A DNA stretch of 16,996 nt from SIG299 sp964541485 (GTDB lineage: Bacteria; Bacillota; Clostridia; Lachnospirales; Lachnospiraceae): contig CAZIQL010000052.1 in NCBI GenBank assembly GCA_964541485.1, positions 1 through 16,996 of the forward strand, in the 5' to 3' direction. This document shows positions 6,216 to 14,020 of the stretch, in pieces. Within the stretch, counting starts at the first letter, position 1. The number at the start of each line of letters is the position of its first letter. The notes beneath the pieces were generated by a model. The model was not told the DNA's origin and searched no databases. It was given only the letters and a program-made list of their open reading frames with translations. The position numbers and the translations under genes are program-made.

Positions 6216-8900
6216 TTAATCCGTTCCCATCACATTCTGCAGTTCCTTTACCAGTACTTCTCCGTCTGCAGAAACCGCATACACATAATTGCCCTGCAAA
6301 AGAAGAATCGTATCCGTTCCAAAGAACAGCACCCGGCTTTGATTAAATTTCGCCTTGCAAATGCCATCCTCTACAAACACACGATTGTAAATCGCGTACC
6401 AGGACTCCTCCCGCAGCACTTCGTAGATGCTTTCCGATTCCACCTGTTCTACATCTCCCGTTCCGATGTTCCAAAGCAGCCGGCCGTCACTCATCTCATG
6501 AATATATTCATTGACCGCCAAATCTTCATAAACCGGATTGCCATCATAGTACATGGTGACATAATAGAGCGGAATCTCGCTGTATTTGATACTGTACATA
6601 TCCTGTCTGGTCAGCCCGCTGTCCTCAGATACCGTAACATAACCGTTGCCCTCATAGGAAACCGTAACACCGGAATCTTCCCTACGCAGAGGTATCACAT
6701 AAGAAACAATGCCTCCGCCTGCCAGATATTCTTCCACGTAAAGTTTGTTTCCCTCCCTGGCATATACAAGATAATCCTCATTCGTCCAGTTTGTAACGAC
6801 TTCGTCTATCGCTCTTCCATCCTGCAAGACAATCGGTGAGCCGTCATAACGTTTACTTACCATACCGCTCACGCCTTCATCCCAATAGGAATACATATCT
6901 TCATAAAAATATGCCCCGTGGAAGGAATACTCCAATACATCATACACGATATCAACCAAATCCAGATACCGGTCTACCACATAAACGGAGTCTTTGTAAT
7001 AAATACCAAACACCGACTCGCCTTCTGCCATCGTCGGCATGTAGAACGGCAGGATACAGTCCGTATCTGTGCCATCTCCGTATCTGCCAAGAAATTCCTC
7101 CTCTGTAATCAGCACTTCGCCGTTTTCATCAATCAGGCAACCATACTCTCCAATCAGGTAATAGCCAACACCGTCCTCACGTTCTGCATCCCCCGGAAGC
7201 TTCTCTGCTTTCTCGCAGAACACATTGACCAGCTTCAGGTTTTCATCATAAAAACGATACGTACAACCCGCACTCCAGTTGTCATAATCATATTCCAGCT
7301 CCAGGTATCCGTTTCCCATTTGGAACATCGTTATGCTTTCCAAATCACAAATCACGTAATCCAAAAGCACTTCTCCTTCCGGCCCGATAATCTGATATGG
7401 CGTAAACACCATCCAATCACTGTCAGCCCAAGGTACGGCATAATAGCTTCTCTTTGCATCTACCACCTGCAAATCCTGATACACCGGCTTAATGGTATAT
7501 TCTCCGGTCTCCAGATCAAAAACTCCGTACCGTACTTCCTGTTCTCCTGCGACGTTCTGCCGGATTTGTCCTACCGGAAGATATCTTGACTCATGCACTC
7601 CGACAATACCGGAGCCCAAAGTAACATTATAAAAATTCGCGATTTCCTCCCATTCAGAATTGAAAACCGTCATATCGCCGTAATAATAATCCGACGTGGT
7701 ATTCTGCGGATTGAGCATAACAAAATACTGCCCTTCCTCCAGTGGTTCTGTAGCCAGTACTTCTCTCTTTACCACCTGTTCCACCTTTGTATTTGAAAGA
7801 TCGACACCCTCCGGCATCTGTACCGGTACATAGCCAAGCTCCAGCACCAGCTGCTGTCCTGCCTCACCGGTCAGCCAGTCAAAAATCTTTCTGGCATTCG
7901 AATCTGCCGGCTCATCTGCGCGGATTGCCACATAAAAGGCATTTACACACGGATAGGTTCCCTCATATATCGTCTGTGTGGACGGAAGCACCCCGTTCAC
8001 CGCCATAAACTTTAAATCCTTTTCAAAATACATGTTATTTGCATAATAGAACACAGAATAACCAAGAGTATTATCTTCCCCATTATAAGAAAGCATGCCT
8101 TCCAGTATATCCGACATCGTGTAGTAACGGAAGACATTGTCCCCTGTCGTCATCTCCACATCTCCCATGACAAGCTTCTGCATCAGACTCTGGCTGCCGG
8201 AGCCTATCGGCCGCTGAAAAGCAAGGAGCTTCTCATCCGCACCGCCAACCTCTGCCCAATTACTGATTTTGCCGGAATAAATGTCAATCAGCTGCTCTAT
8301 GGTCAACGATTCCACCCTGTTTGCTGCATTTGCCATAAACACAAGGGCATCCAGTCCGATTGGTTTTATCAGTACAGGTTCCTCCTGCATGCGCTCCACC
8401 ACCGCTTCCGAAGGCTCATAAACAATCAGCAGATCCACTTCCTTGTCATACAACCGGTAATAAGAATTTGTTGTCTTTGTATGTTTTACCTGCTGTGCTG
8501 CCACCTCTTCGCTTTCTCCCGTTGCCGCCATAAACACAGCATACGAAAGCGGAAGGGTTGCTGTGGAACCATCCACCACCGGATAACTCTCTATCGTCAT
8601 CGTGTTAATAATATCCGCTATTTCACTCTGCGGTACCGGGCTCACCATAGCAAACGGTGCCGTGATTGGCGTTGCAGTCGGTGTCACGGTCGGCGTCGCG
8701 GTCGGTGTCACAGTCGGTGTCATAGTCGGTGTCATAGTCGGTGTCATAGTCGGTGCCACGGTCAGCGTCACGGTCGGTGTCACCGGTTCTTCTGTAGGTG
8801 TCGGTGTATTGGTTGGTGTCAACGTCTCCGGATTCTTTTCCTGACATCCTGCCATGCAAAGTATCAGCAACAGCAAAAGTGCTACAATCTTCTTTTTCAT
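6216..8900 (-). CDS. Lipoprotein with PstS-like binding domain and long C-terminal repeat-like region
   Basis: An 894-residue exported lipoprotein of unknown ligand. Residues 1-19 are a lipoprotein signal: basic start, Leu-rich core and lipobox MAGC with Cys19 as the lipidation site. Residues about 27-83 are a TPTx repeat linker. Residues about 93-360 resemble the phosphate-binding PstS fold: VDGSTATLPL near the start, SGKISNWAEVGG, IGSGSQSLMQKL, and GQQLVLELGYVPV near the end. Residues about 365-894 look like a beta-rich WG-repeat or propeller-like region, with units such as YGVFDLETGEYTIKPVYQ, IIGPEGEVLLDY and YGCLIDENGEVLI. No Pst permease or ATPase genes are adjacent. The start ATG at 8900 has AGGAGG 10 nt upstream. 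Lipoprotein and fold class are fairly sure; ligand is not, and phosphate should not be assumed. Confidence 0.82.
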   Translation of the reverse strand: MKKKIVALLLLLILCMAGCQEKNPETLTPTNTPTPTEEPVTPTVTLTVAPTMTPTMTPTMTPTVTPTATPTVTPTATPITAPFAMVSPVPQSEIADIINTMTIESYPVVDGSTATLPLSYAVFMAATGESEEVAAQQVKHTKTTNSYYRLYDKEVDLLIVYEPSEAVVERMQEEPVLIKPIGLDALVFMANAANRVESLTIEQLIDIYSGKISNWAEVGGADEKLLAFQRPIGSGSQSLMQKLVMGDVEMTTGDNVFRYYTMSDILEGMLSYNGEDNTLGYSVFYYANNMYFEKDLKFMAVNGVLPSTQTIYEGTYPCVNAFYVAIRADEPADSNARKIFDWLTGEAGQQLVLELGYVPVQMPEGVDLSNTKVEQVVKREVLATEPLEEGQYFVMLNPQNTTSDYYYGDMTVFNSEWEEIANFYNVTLGSGIVGVHESRYLPVGQIRQNVAGEQEVRYGVFDLETGEYTIKPVYQDLQVVDAKRSYYAVPWADSDWMVFTPYQIIGPEGEVLLDYVICDLESITMFQMGNGYLELEYDYDNWSAGCTYRFYDENLKLVNVFCEKAEKLPGDAEREDGVGYYLIGEYGCLIDENGEVLITEEEFLGRYGDGTDTDCILPFYMPTMAEGESVFGIYYKDSVYVVDRYLDLVDIVYDVLEYSFHGAYFYEDMYSYWDEGVSGMVSKRYDGSPIVLQDGRAIDEVVTNWTNEDYLVYAREGNKLYVEEYLAGGGIVSYVIPLRREDSGVTVSYEGNGYVTVSEDSGLTRQDMYSIKYSEIPLYYVTMYYDGNPVYEDLAVNEYIHEMSDGRLLWNIGTGDVEQVESESIYEVLREESWYAIYNRVFVEDGICKAKFNQSRVLFFGTDTILLLQGNYVYAVSADGEVLVKELQNVMGTD
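8677..8784 (-). repeat. 12-bp tandem repeat encoding the TPTx linker
   Basis: Nine consecutive 12-bp units are present, plus-strand consensus gtcggtgtcayr. Three at 8713-8748 are identical (gtcggtgtcata). On the coding strand each gives four codons, Thr-Pro-Thr-x with x being Met, Val or Ala. Change in copy number would alter linker length by four residues without breaking the frame. Confidence 0.85.
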
Positions 8901-8990
8901 TCTCCTGATTCCTCCTGTCCCACAATTCTATGCTATCTGCCCGTATTTTATAACACTCTCTGTCCAAATAAGTGGCAGTTTTATTACAAC

Positions 8991-9020
8991 ATCATAACAA
9001 GATGATAAATTTTCTGTAAA
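8991..9020 (-). promoter_or_regulatory. Predicted promoter of the lipoprotein gene
   Basis: On the minus strand, TTTACA (9015-9020) is followed by an 18-nt spacer and TATGAT (8991-8996), each matching the sigma-A consensus at five of six positions. The expected leader is about 84 nt. No terminator for the hslO gene upstream is clear in 9021-9123. Confidence 0.4.
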
Positions 9021-9123
9021 CACGGTGTTGTAAAAAATGAAACGGGCAGTAAACCATGCGAGCGCAGCGCTACGTTTTTTGCAGAAACTGCTTTGGGATT
9101 ATTAAGAAGGCCTGCGCAAACCG

Positions 9124-9999
9124 CTATTTCATCAATGCTTTCAGGTCTTCGACCGAGAACTCATACTTCTTATCGCAAAAATGGCAATTTACTTCTATCG
9201 GCTTGCCCTCCGCAATCATCTCCTGTAAGTCCTTTTTGCCAACACTGGCAACCGCCTTTTCCACGCGTTCCTTGGAACAGTTGCAATAGTACTCTGTCGG
9301 CACCTTTTCTAAAATCTTTGGTTCAAAATCCGCAAGCACATACTCTAAGATTTCTTCCGGTGTCATTCCTTCGTCAAGAAGCCCGGAAATATGTGTTACC
9401 TCCGTTAACTTCTGCTCAAGTCTTGCAATCACCGCTTCCTCTGCAAACGGCATCAGCTGCAAGATAAATCCGCCTGCCTGACGCACCGTATTGTCCTTGT
9501 TCATAAGAACGCCAAGTGCCACCGCAGACGGCACCTGCTCAGAAATTGCAAAATAGCAGGTCAAATCCTCCGCAATTTCACCGGAAATCAAATCCACCTG
9601 TCCGACATACGGCTCCTTTAAGCCGACATCACGGATGACCTGAAGCATACCGTGACCTACTGCACCACCGACATCCAGCTTTCCTTCTGCACTTGGCGGA
9701 AGCATTACCATCGGTTCATGCACATAGCCCTTCACTCTTGCCTTGGAATCTGCCGTTACTACGATTCCTCCAATTGGGCCGTCACCGCGAACCTGGAGCG
9801 TGGTCAAATCCTTCTCACCCTTCATCATGCTGCCCATCATGGCACCGCCGGTTAAAAGTCTTCCGAGTGCTGCTGTTGCCACCGGACTGGTCTGATGGAT
9901 TCTTCTTGCCTCTTCTACTAAATTTCTGGTTGTTGCAGCAAACGCACGAACCTGTCCTTCCGCTGCTGTTGCTCTTACAATGTAATCTGTATATTCCAT
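9124..9999 (-). CDS. hslO: Hsp33 redox-regulated molecular chaperone
   Basis: Hsp33 is a cytosolic holdase that becomes active when its zinc-bound cysteines are oxidised, protecting proteins during oxidative and heat stress. The protein is 291 residues, the normal length. The N-terminal fold is recognisable (MEYTDYIVRATAAEGQVRAF, then LGRLLTGGAMMGSMMK). The zinc switch is complete: Cys-Asn-Cys near 238-240 and Cys-His-Phe-Cys near 270-273. It lies 104 bp downstream of the 5-formyltetrahydrofolate cyclo-ligase gene on the same strand and is probably read from the promoter at 11743-11772, though a separate promoter in the gap cannot be excluded. The start ATG at 9999 has only a loose purine-rich site (GGAAAGAGAGA). 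Confidence 0.95.
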   Translation of the reverse strand: MEYTDYIVRATAAEGQVRAFAATTRNLVEEARRIHQTSPVATAALGRLLTGGAMMGSMMKGEKDLTTLQVRGDGPIGGIVVTADSKARVKGYVHEPMVMLPPSAEGKLDVGGAVGHGMLQVIRDVGLKEPYVGQVDLISGEIAEDLTCYFAISEQVPSAVALGVLMNKDNTVRQAGGFILQLMPFAEEAVIARLEQKLTEVTHISGLLDEGMTPEEILEYVLADFEPKILEKVPTEYYCNCSKERVEKAVASVGKKDLQEMIAEGKPIEVNCHFCDKKYEFSVEDLKALMK

Positions 10000-10103
10000 G
10001 TCTGTCTCTCTCTTTCCATAGTTCTGATTTTTCTGTCAGCTTTTCTATTTTCAAACACTCCGTCCGGGTGTTCCTTTTTTTGCACCACGTTATTTTACCT
10101 TAC

Positions 10104-10826
10104 TCAGCCGATGCCGTCAAGCAGTTCAAAAATAAGTTCCAGAACAAACTCTATGATTGCTCCAAGAATGCCGTAACCCTTTTCCTTATCCTCTTCGGTC
10201 TTTACCTTCTTTTTCTCTGTCACTACATAGGTCACAGTCTCATCCTGCGGTTCCGCCGGGAGAAACGTCGGATAAACCTGCTTATAAAAGGCAAGCCCGA
10301 TGAGTACCGGTTTTTTCCCCGGAAGACTTTTTAAATACCTGTCATAGTACCCGCCGCCGTATCCGATGCGATTGCCGGAATAGTCAAAGCTCACACCCGG
10401 AAGCAGCATCACATCGCGCGAGTGCGGTCTGACTGCCTCAGCATCACCTTTGGACGGCTCCAAAATCCCCTGATAGCCCGGAAACAAATCCTCCCACGAA
10501 GAAATCTCATAAAACTCCATCTCCGTGCCATTCACCCTCGGAAGTGCCACCTTTCTGCCCTCCAAAAGAAGTGTCTGTATCAGCTTTTTCGTAGAGACCT
10601 CGCTCTTATACGACGCATACGCAAACACGGTCGATGCATTCTTTACCTCCGGCATTTTAAGAAGCCGCTCCGTGATTTTCTCACTCGCTTTTTCCCGTTT
10701 TTCCTGCGACAGCTTATTTCTTTTATCCAGATATTCTTTACGGATTTGTTTTTTGTTCTGTCTGCGTTTCTGGGCTCTTACTTCCTCGCGTTTTCTCTTT
10801 TTCTCTTCTTTGCTGATTGACTTCAT
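10104..10826 (-). CDS. 5-formyltetrahydrofolate cyclo-ligase with basic N-terminal and hydrophobic C-terminal extensions
   Basis: The enzyme (methenyltetrahydrofolate synthetase) uses ATP to convert 5-formyl-THF to 5,10-methenyl-THF, returning a storage folate to one-carbon metabolism. The core runs from about residue 25 (NKKQIRKEYLDKRNKLS) to about residue 200. It includes VALPRVNGTEMEFY, LLPGVSFDYSGNRIGYGGGYYDRYL and VLIGLAFYKQ, matching the family's substrate and ATP sites. Two parts are unusual: 25 residues of mostly Lys, Arg, Glu and Gln at the N-terminus, and about 40 extra residues at the C-terminus, a charged stretch then ILGAIIEFVLELIFELL. The ATG at 10826 follows AGGA, and no other in-frame start precedes the core, so the N-terminal extension is probably made. 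The stop of the upstream methyltransferase is 3 bp away, so the two are translationally close. Confidence 0.92.
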   Translation of the reverse strand: MKSISKEEKKRKREEVRAQKRRQNKKQIRKEYLDKRNKLSQEKREKASEKITERLLKMPEVKNASTVFAYASYKSEVSTKKLIQTLLLEGRKVALPRVNGTEMEFYEISSWEDLFPGYQGILEPSKGDAEAVRPHSRDVMLLPGVSFDYSGNRIGYGGGYYDRYLKSLPGKKPVLIGLAFYKQVYPTFLPAEPQDETVTYVVTEKKKVKTEEDKEKGYGILGAIIEFVLELIFELLDGIG

Positions 10827-10829
10827 TTT

Positions 10830-11708
10830 CTATTCCTGCCCGTAATATTTATTTGCCTGGAATTTTTCACGTGCAATAAAGTATACCCGCTCAGTATCCT
10901 CCTTTGGTGCTTCCTTCGTACCGACACCATACACTGCCACAAATTCAAGTCCCGCTTCCTCCAAAAGCTCCTTTACACGTTCCACCGGATATGCCTTCTG
11001 AATATGTGTTTCTTCCAGCCGCTCATAAAGAGGCGTGTCAGGTGCCTCAACTTCATCCTGCACTCTACACCCTTCTGCGCAATCATCCACACCATAATCT
11101 TCCTCATCGCCTTCGGCCCCGTCATAATCTTCCTCAAACTCAACCCTCGAATAAATCGTGATATCGTACTGATTGATACGCTCCTCTTTGTCGTAGTAAT
11201 TTTCCCAAATCAGGCTACAGTTATCACGGTTTTCTGCAATCACACGGTCACCGATGACTGTCTCGTATTTATAAATGGTGTTCATATCAAAGATAAAGTA
11301 TCCGCCCGGATCCAGATAATTGTTCACCAGCCGGAACACCTTTAACAAATCTTCCTCCGAGGTAATGTAATTCATGGAATCACAGAGACTCACCACTGCT
11401 GCCACTGTGCCAAACAATTCAAACTCTCTCATATCCTGATGCAGATACAAAATATCCTCCTCTACCTCAGGATGGTCATATCTTGCAATGTCAAGCATCT
11501 CCTCTGACAAGTCAATTCCTATCATGTCATAGCCTGCCTTTGCAAGAAGTCTCGTCATCGTCCCCGTTCCGCAGCCAAGCTCCGCAATCAGACCCTCCTT
11601 TATTCCATATCCTTTTAACAAACCGGTCAGATACTCTGCCCACTCCTCATATGGCACATTGTCCATGAAGGTTTCGTATACGCCGGCAAATCCTGTATAT
11701 GCGTTCAT
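10830..11708 (-). CDS. Class I SAM-dependent methyltransferase with acidic insertion
   Basis: This is a predicted soluble methyltransferase of 292 residues; the acceptor is unknown. SAM motif I is clear (IAELGCGTGTMTRLL), followed by motif II (GIDLSEEML) and the strand and loop VVSLCDSMNYI. An unusually acidic stretch of about 35 residues (EEDYDGAEGDEEDYGVDD onward) interrupts the C-terminal half and may be a flexible loop. The start ATG at 11708 has AAGGAG at good spacing. It is the first gene of the group with the cyclo-ligase and hslO. Because folate one-carbon units feed SAM regeneration, pairing with the cyclo-ligase makes metabolic sense, but that link is inference. Confidence 0.85.
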   Translation of the reverse strand: MNAYTGFAGVYETFMDNVPYEEWAEYLTGLLKGYGIKEGLIAELGCGTGTMTRLLAKAGYDMIGIDLSEEMLDIARYDHPEVEEDILYLHQDMREFELFGTVAAVVSLCDSMNYITSEEDLLKVFRLVNNYLDPGGYFIFDMNTIYKYETVIGDRVIAENRDNCSLIWENYYDKEERINQYDITIYSRVEFEEDYDGAEGDEEDYGVDDCAEGCRVQDEVEAPDTPLYERLEETHIQKAYPVERVKELLEEAGLEFVAVYGVGTKEAPKEDTERVYFIAREKFQANKYYGQE

Positions 11709-11742
11709 TTTGTTCTCCTTTTTCCTGTCTTTTCTATCGCAT

Positions 11743-11772
11743 ACTATAACGTTATTTTCATTCTAACATCAA
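11743..11772 (-). promoter_or_regulatory. Promoter of the methyltransferase / cyclo-ligase / hslO group
   Basis: On the minus strand, TTGATG (11767-11772) is followed by an 18-nt spacer and TATAGT (11743-11748). It is divergent from the plus-strand promoter at 11848-11876. Confidence 0.5.
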
Positions 11773-11794
11773 TTTTTCAATTTGTCTTCAACAT

Positions 11795-11835
11795 TTTGGA
11801 CCTTTGTACCTATCCCACCTTATCCCGGGTCCAAA
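11795..11835. repeat. Inverted repeat between divergent promoters
   Basis: TTTGGACC (11795-11802) and GGTCCAAA (11828-11835) are perfect 8-bp arms separated by 25 bp. The element lies between the two divergent -35 boxes (11772 and 11848) and overlaps neither. No T tract follows, so it does not look like a terminator. A dyad operator for a shared regulator is one reading. Confidence 0.6.
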
Positions 11836-11847
11836 TTCTCGTTCGCC

Positions 11848-11876
11848 TTGCAAATCTCAATTAAAACAAGTATACT
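11848..11876 (+). promoter_or_regulatory. Promoter of the histidine phosphatase gene
   Basis: TTGCAA (11848-11853) is followed by a 17-nt spacer and TATACT (11871-11876). AAAGGA at 11899-11904 is the ribosome binding site, 7 nt before the ATG at 11912. Confidence 0.6.
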
Positions 11877-11911
11877 GAAATCAAATATTTTGACATAGAA
11901 AGGACACCACC

Positions 11912-12634
11912 ATGAACCTCATATTTATTCGACACGCAGAACCGGATTACAGCATCGACTCCCTGACCGAAAAAGGCTGGAAGGAAGCCAAAATCCTCTC
12001 CCACCGCACGACCAAATGGGACATCAAGGATATTTACTGCTCTCCTCTTGGCAGGGCAAGAGACACCGCCTCATTTACCCTTAAGGCACTAAACCGCGAG
12101 GCCATCGTCCATGACTGGCTCAAAGAGTTTTATGTCCCTGTGAAAGACCCGTTCACCGGAGAGACACGCATCCCGTGGGATTTGATGCCGGAATGGTGGA
12201 CCACACAGGAAGCGTTTTATGACAAGGATAACTGGAGAGAGCATCCTCTCATGCAGACCGGACCTGTTGCGGAAGAATATGAAAAGGTAAGAACCGGCAT
12301 TGACCAGATTCTTGCCGAGCATGGCTATGTCAGAAACGGCAACTGCTACGACGTTATCCAGTCAAACGATGACACTCTGGTGTTCTTCTGTCACCTTGGT
12401 GTTACCTTCACAATGCTAAACCATCTGCTCGGAATTTCAGCTCCTCTTTTATGGCACAGCTGTTTTGTAGCACCTTCCTCTATTACCATTTTGACTACGG
12501 AAGAGCGCAATCCGAAGACCGCACACTTCCGCTTAAAGACACTCGGCGATACCGCACACCTTTATGTGGAAGGCGAACCTGCTTCCGATTCCGGATTTTT
12601 CGGGCATGGTTTTGAAGATGCCAGTGTAAAGTAG
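11912..12634 (+). CDS. Histidine phosphatase superfamily protein
   Basis: A 240-residue protein of the phosphoglycerate mutase-like (branch 1) histidine phosphatase fold; its substrate is not known. The catalytic motif is at the very N-terminus, FIRHAE, with His8 the expected phospho-acceptor; the third position is Ala instead of the commoner Gly. The second basic motif YCSPLGRARDTA (about 44-55) gives the phosphate-binding Arg, and FFCHLG (His161) supplies the second catalytic His. The region between them, including RIPWDLMPEWW, is a family-specific lid. It is the only convincing plus-strand gene in the window, with its own promoter, and is convergent with rsgA, sharing a terminator at 12677-12744. 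Confidence 0.9.
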   Translation: MNLIFIRHAEPDYSIDSLTEKGWKEAKILSHRTTKWDIKDIYCSPLGRARDTASFTLKALNREAIVHDWLKEFYVPVKDPFTGETRIPWDLMPEWWTTQEAFYDKDNWREHPLMQTGPVAEEYEKVRTGIDQILAEHGYVRNGNCYDVIQSNDDTLVFFCHLGVTFTMLNHLLGISAPLLWHSCFVAPSSITILTTEERNPKTAHFRLKTLGDTAHLYVEGEPASDSGFFGHGFEDASVK

Positions 12635-12676
12635 GAAAATAAGACAAACAATGGTAAGAGCAGCTATCAAAAACAC

Positions 12677-12744
12677 AAAACGGCTAAAACAGAACCACCT
12701 TTGCTCTATGCAGGCAGGTGTGCCACTCTGTTTCAGCCGTTTTT
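12677..12744. terminator. Bidirectional terminator between the histidine phosphatase gene and rsgA
   Basis: AAAACGGCTAAAACAGA (12677-12693) pairs with TCTGTTTCAGCCGTTTT (12727-12743) with one mismatch. An inner CACCT/AGGTG stem closes part of the loop. A T run follows in the plus direction, and TTTTGTGTTTTT follows in the minus direction. It serves both convergent genes, ending at 12634 and 12780. Confidence 0.85.
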
Positions 12745-12779
12745 CATTATTCTATCCGATGATACATCCGGCTCCATTC

Positions 12780-13841
12780 CTATCTCTTTCCCAGATGCTC
12801 CTTCCGACATGCCTTTTTATATGCTGTCTTCTGCTGCCGTATCAGTTCCCTCTTTGCACTCCGATTTGCCTCACGTTCCAACTTCACAAAACTTGTAAAC
12901 CGCTCCGGTGAAAGTTCTCCCGCCTCAATTGCTGCCCGAACCGCACAGCCCGGCTCCGTCTCATGCTTGCAATCCGAAAAACGGCATCTTGCCACAAGTT
13001 CATACACATCCTCAAACGAAGTCTCCATACCATCCCCGGTTGCCCAGATGCCAAGCTCCCTCATTCCCGGGGTGTCAATCATCATTGCTCCGCCGGGCAG
13101 GGCAATGATTTGCCGGTGCGTTGTCGTATGACGCCCTTTATCATCGTCCTCACGGATGGCAGAGGTCGCCATAATCTCCTCCCCCGCCAGTGCATTGATA
13201 AGTGTAGATTTTCCGATGCCGGACGAACCACAGACTGCGACGGTCTTGCCGGGTGCCAGATATTGCTTTAACTCCTCCATTCCGATTCCGCCTTTGGCCG
13301 ATACCGCATGAACATTCACCCCCGGAGCGATTTCTTCCATAGCGCGTATTTTTTCTTCCACATCTTCACACAAATCCGCCTTGGTCAGCACAATGACCGG
13401 AGTTCCGCCGCTTTCCCATGCCGGAAGCAGGTACCGCTCCATTTTCCTTACATTAAAATCCTGATTGAGCGACTCCATCAAAAATACCGTATCAAAATTG
13501 GCGGCAACCACTTGACGTCCCGTATTGTCTGAATGTTCTCCGATACTACCTGCCGTCAGACGCACAAATTGCGATTTTCTATCGAGTACCCGGTAAATGA
13601 TACTGTCTCCGCACGGATTTTCCCTTGCCACCACGACATCCCCGATGGCAGGATACTCCTGATACCCTGCGTTCTGATAAAACACCGAGCCCTTTAACAC
13701 TGCAGTTACCTTTGCTTCTTTGCTGACATCATCCTCCAGCGGTGCCAGTTTGTAATGTTCCTTATGAACTTCCCACACTCTGAAAAGCTTCAATTCTTCA
13801 TTGCGTTCTTTTTCTGTCATCTGATGTTCAAAATAATTCAT
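12780..13841 (-). CDS. rsgA: Small ribosomal subunit biogenesis GTPase RsgA
   Basis: RsgA is a circularly permuted GTPase that binds the 30S subunit late in assembly and checks the decoding centre before release. From the chosen start the protein has 353 residues: an N-terminal OB-fold, then G motifs in permuted order G4 LTKADL (about 150), G1 GSSGIGKST (about 203), G3 DTPGMRELG (about 255), and a zinc knuckle CRFSDCKHETEPGC near 286-300. The start is the ATG at 13841 (MNYFEHQ), with GGAG 10 nt upstream. The ATG at 13850 is too close to that site. A longer reading from a GTG at 13904 would translate straight through a terminator hairpin and its T tract (giving CFFVAKK) and is rejected. The gene has a long structured leader, described separately. 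Confidence 0.95.
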   Translation of the reverse strand: MNYFEHQMTEKERNEELKLFRVWEVHKEHYKLAPLEDDVSKEAKVTAVLKGSVFYQNAGYQEYPAIGDVVVARENPCGDSIIYRVLDRKSQFVRLTAGSIGEHSDNTGRQVVAANFDTVFLMESLNQDFNVRKMERYLLPAWESGGTPVIVLTKADLCEDVEEKIRAMEEIAPGVNVHAVSAKGGIGMEELKQYLAPGKTVAVCGSSGIGKSTLINALAGEEIMATSAIREDDDKGRHTTTHRQIIALPGGAMMIDTPGMRELGIWATGDGMETSFEDVYELVARCRFSDCKHETEPGCAVRAAIEAGELSPERFTSFVKLEREANRSAKRELIRQQKTAYKKACRKEHLGKR

Positions 13842-13874
13842 TGTGTTCATTCTCCATTCTTGTTTTTTGGCAAC

Positions 13875-13901
13875 AAAAAAACACGCCACTCCGCGTGCTT
13901 T
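13875..13901 (-). terminator. Intrinsic terminator inside the rsgA leader
   Basis: On the minus strand AAAGCACGC, a 6-nt loop (GGAGTG) and GCGTGTTTTTTT form a 9-bp stem with one G-U pair, followed by T7. The T tract ends about 33 nt before the rsgA start codon, leaving no room for a separate rsgA promoter after it. rsgA expression would therefore depend on read-through. Confidence 0.75.
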
Positions 13902-13919
13902 CACTTATGCCACTCTGTC

Positions 13920-13933
13920 GCATAATATTATGC
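13920..13933. repeat. Perfect 14-bp palindrome in the rsgA leader
   Basis: GCATAATATTATGC is self-complementary over its full length. On the transcript its right half, TTATGC, can instead pair with a second GCATAA 9 nt further on (13905-13910), giving two mutually exclusive hairpins just before the terminator. Confidence 0.7.
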
Positions 13934-13975
13934 ATTACGAAAAGGTTCTTTTGCGGTCACGAAATAAGCAACCCG

Positions 13976-14020
13976 TTATTTGGTTGTTCTCACACTCTCT
14001 TTTGTTGTTCTCATAAACAT
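13976..14020 (-). CDS. Candidate 14-codon leader peptide upstream of rsgA
   Basis: ATG at 14020 reads MFMRTTKESVRTTK and stops with TAA at 13976-13978. AAAAGGAG lies 5 nt upstream, one of the best ribosome binding sites in the window and better than that of rsgA itself. The coding DNA contains GAGAACAAC twice, 21 nt apart, so RTTK occurs twice. No known leader peptide is recognised. If translated, it would more likely act by ribosome position than as a product. Evidence is the binding site and the context only. Confidence 0.45.
   Translation of the reverse strand: MFMRTTKESVRTTK

Noticed and set aside
8602..8844. Plus-strand frame with a VGVTVGV repeat
   Set aside because: It is the antisense of the 12-bp TPTx repeat in the lipoprotein gene; periodic sequence keeps other frames open.
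9040..9123. AGCGCAGCGCT palindrome and T run downstream of hslO
   Set aside because: The T run follows the palindrome only on the plus strand, the wrong direction for hslO. No convincing terminator.
10054..10081. Hairpin AACAC...GTGTT followed by seven T on the plus strand
   Set aside because: It has the look of a plus-strand terminator, but no plus-strand gene lies upstream. On the minus strand the T tract would precede the stem as A residues, so it cannot end the cyclo-ligase transcript. Possibly chance.
13842..13904. A 21-residue N-terminal extension of RsgA from a GTG at 13904
   Set aside because: It would translate the terminator stem and T tract (CFFVAKK) and is not part of the RsgA fold. 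The GGAG at 13852-13855 fits the ATG at 13841.
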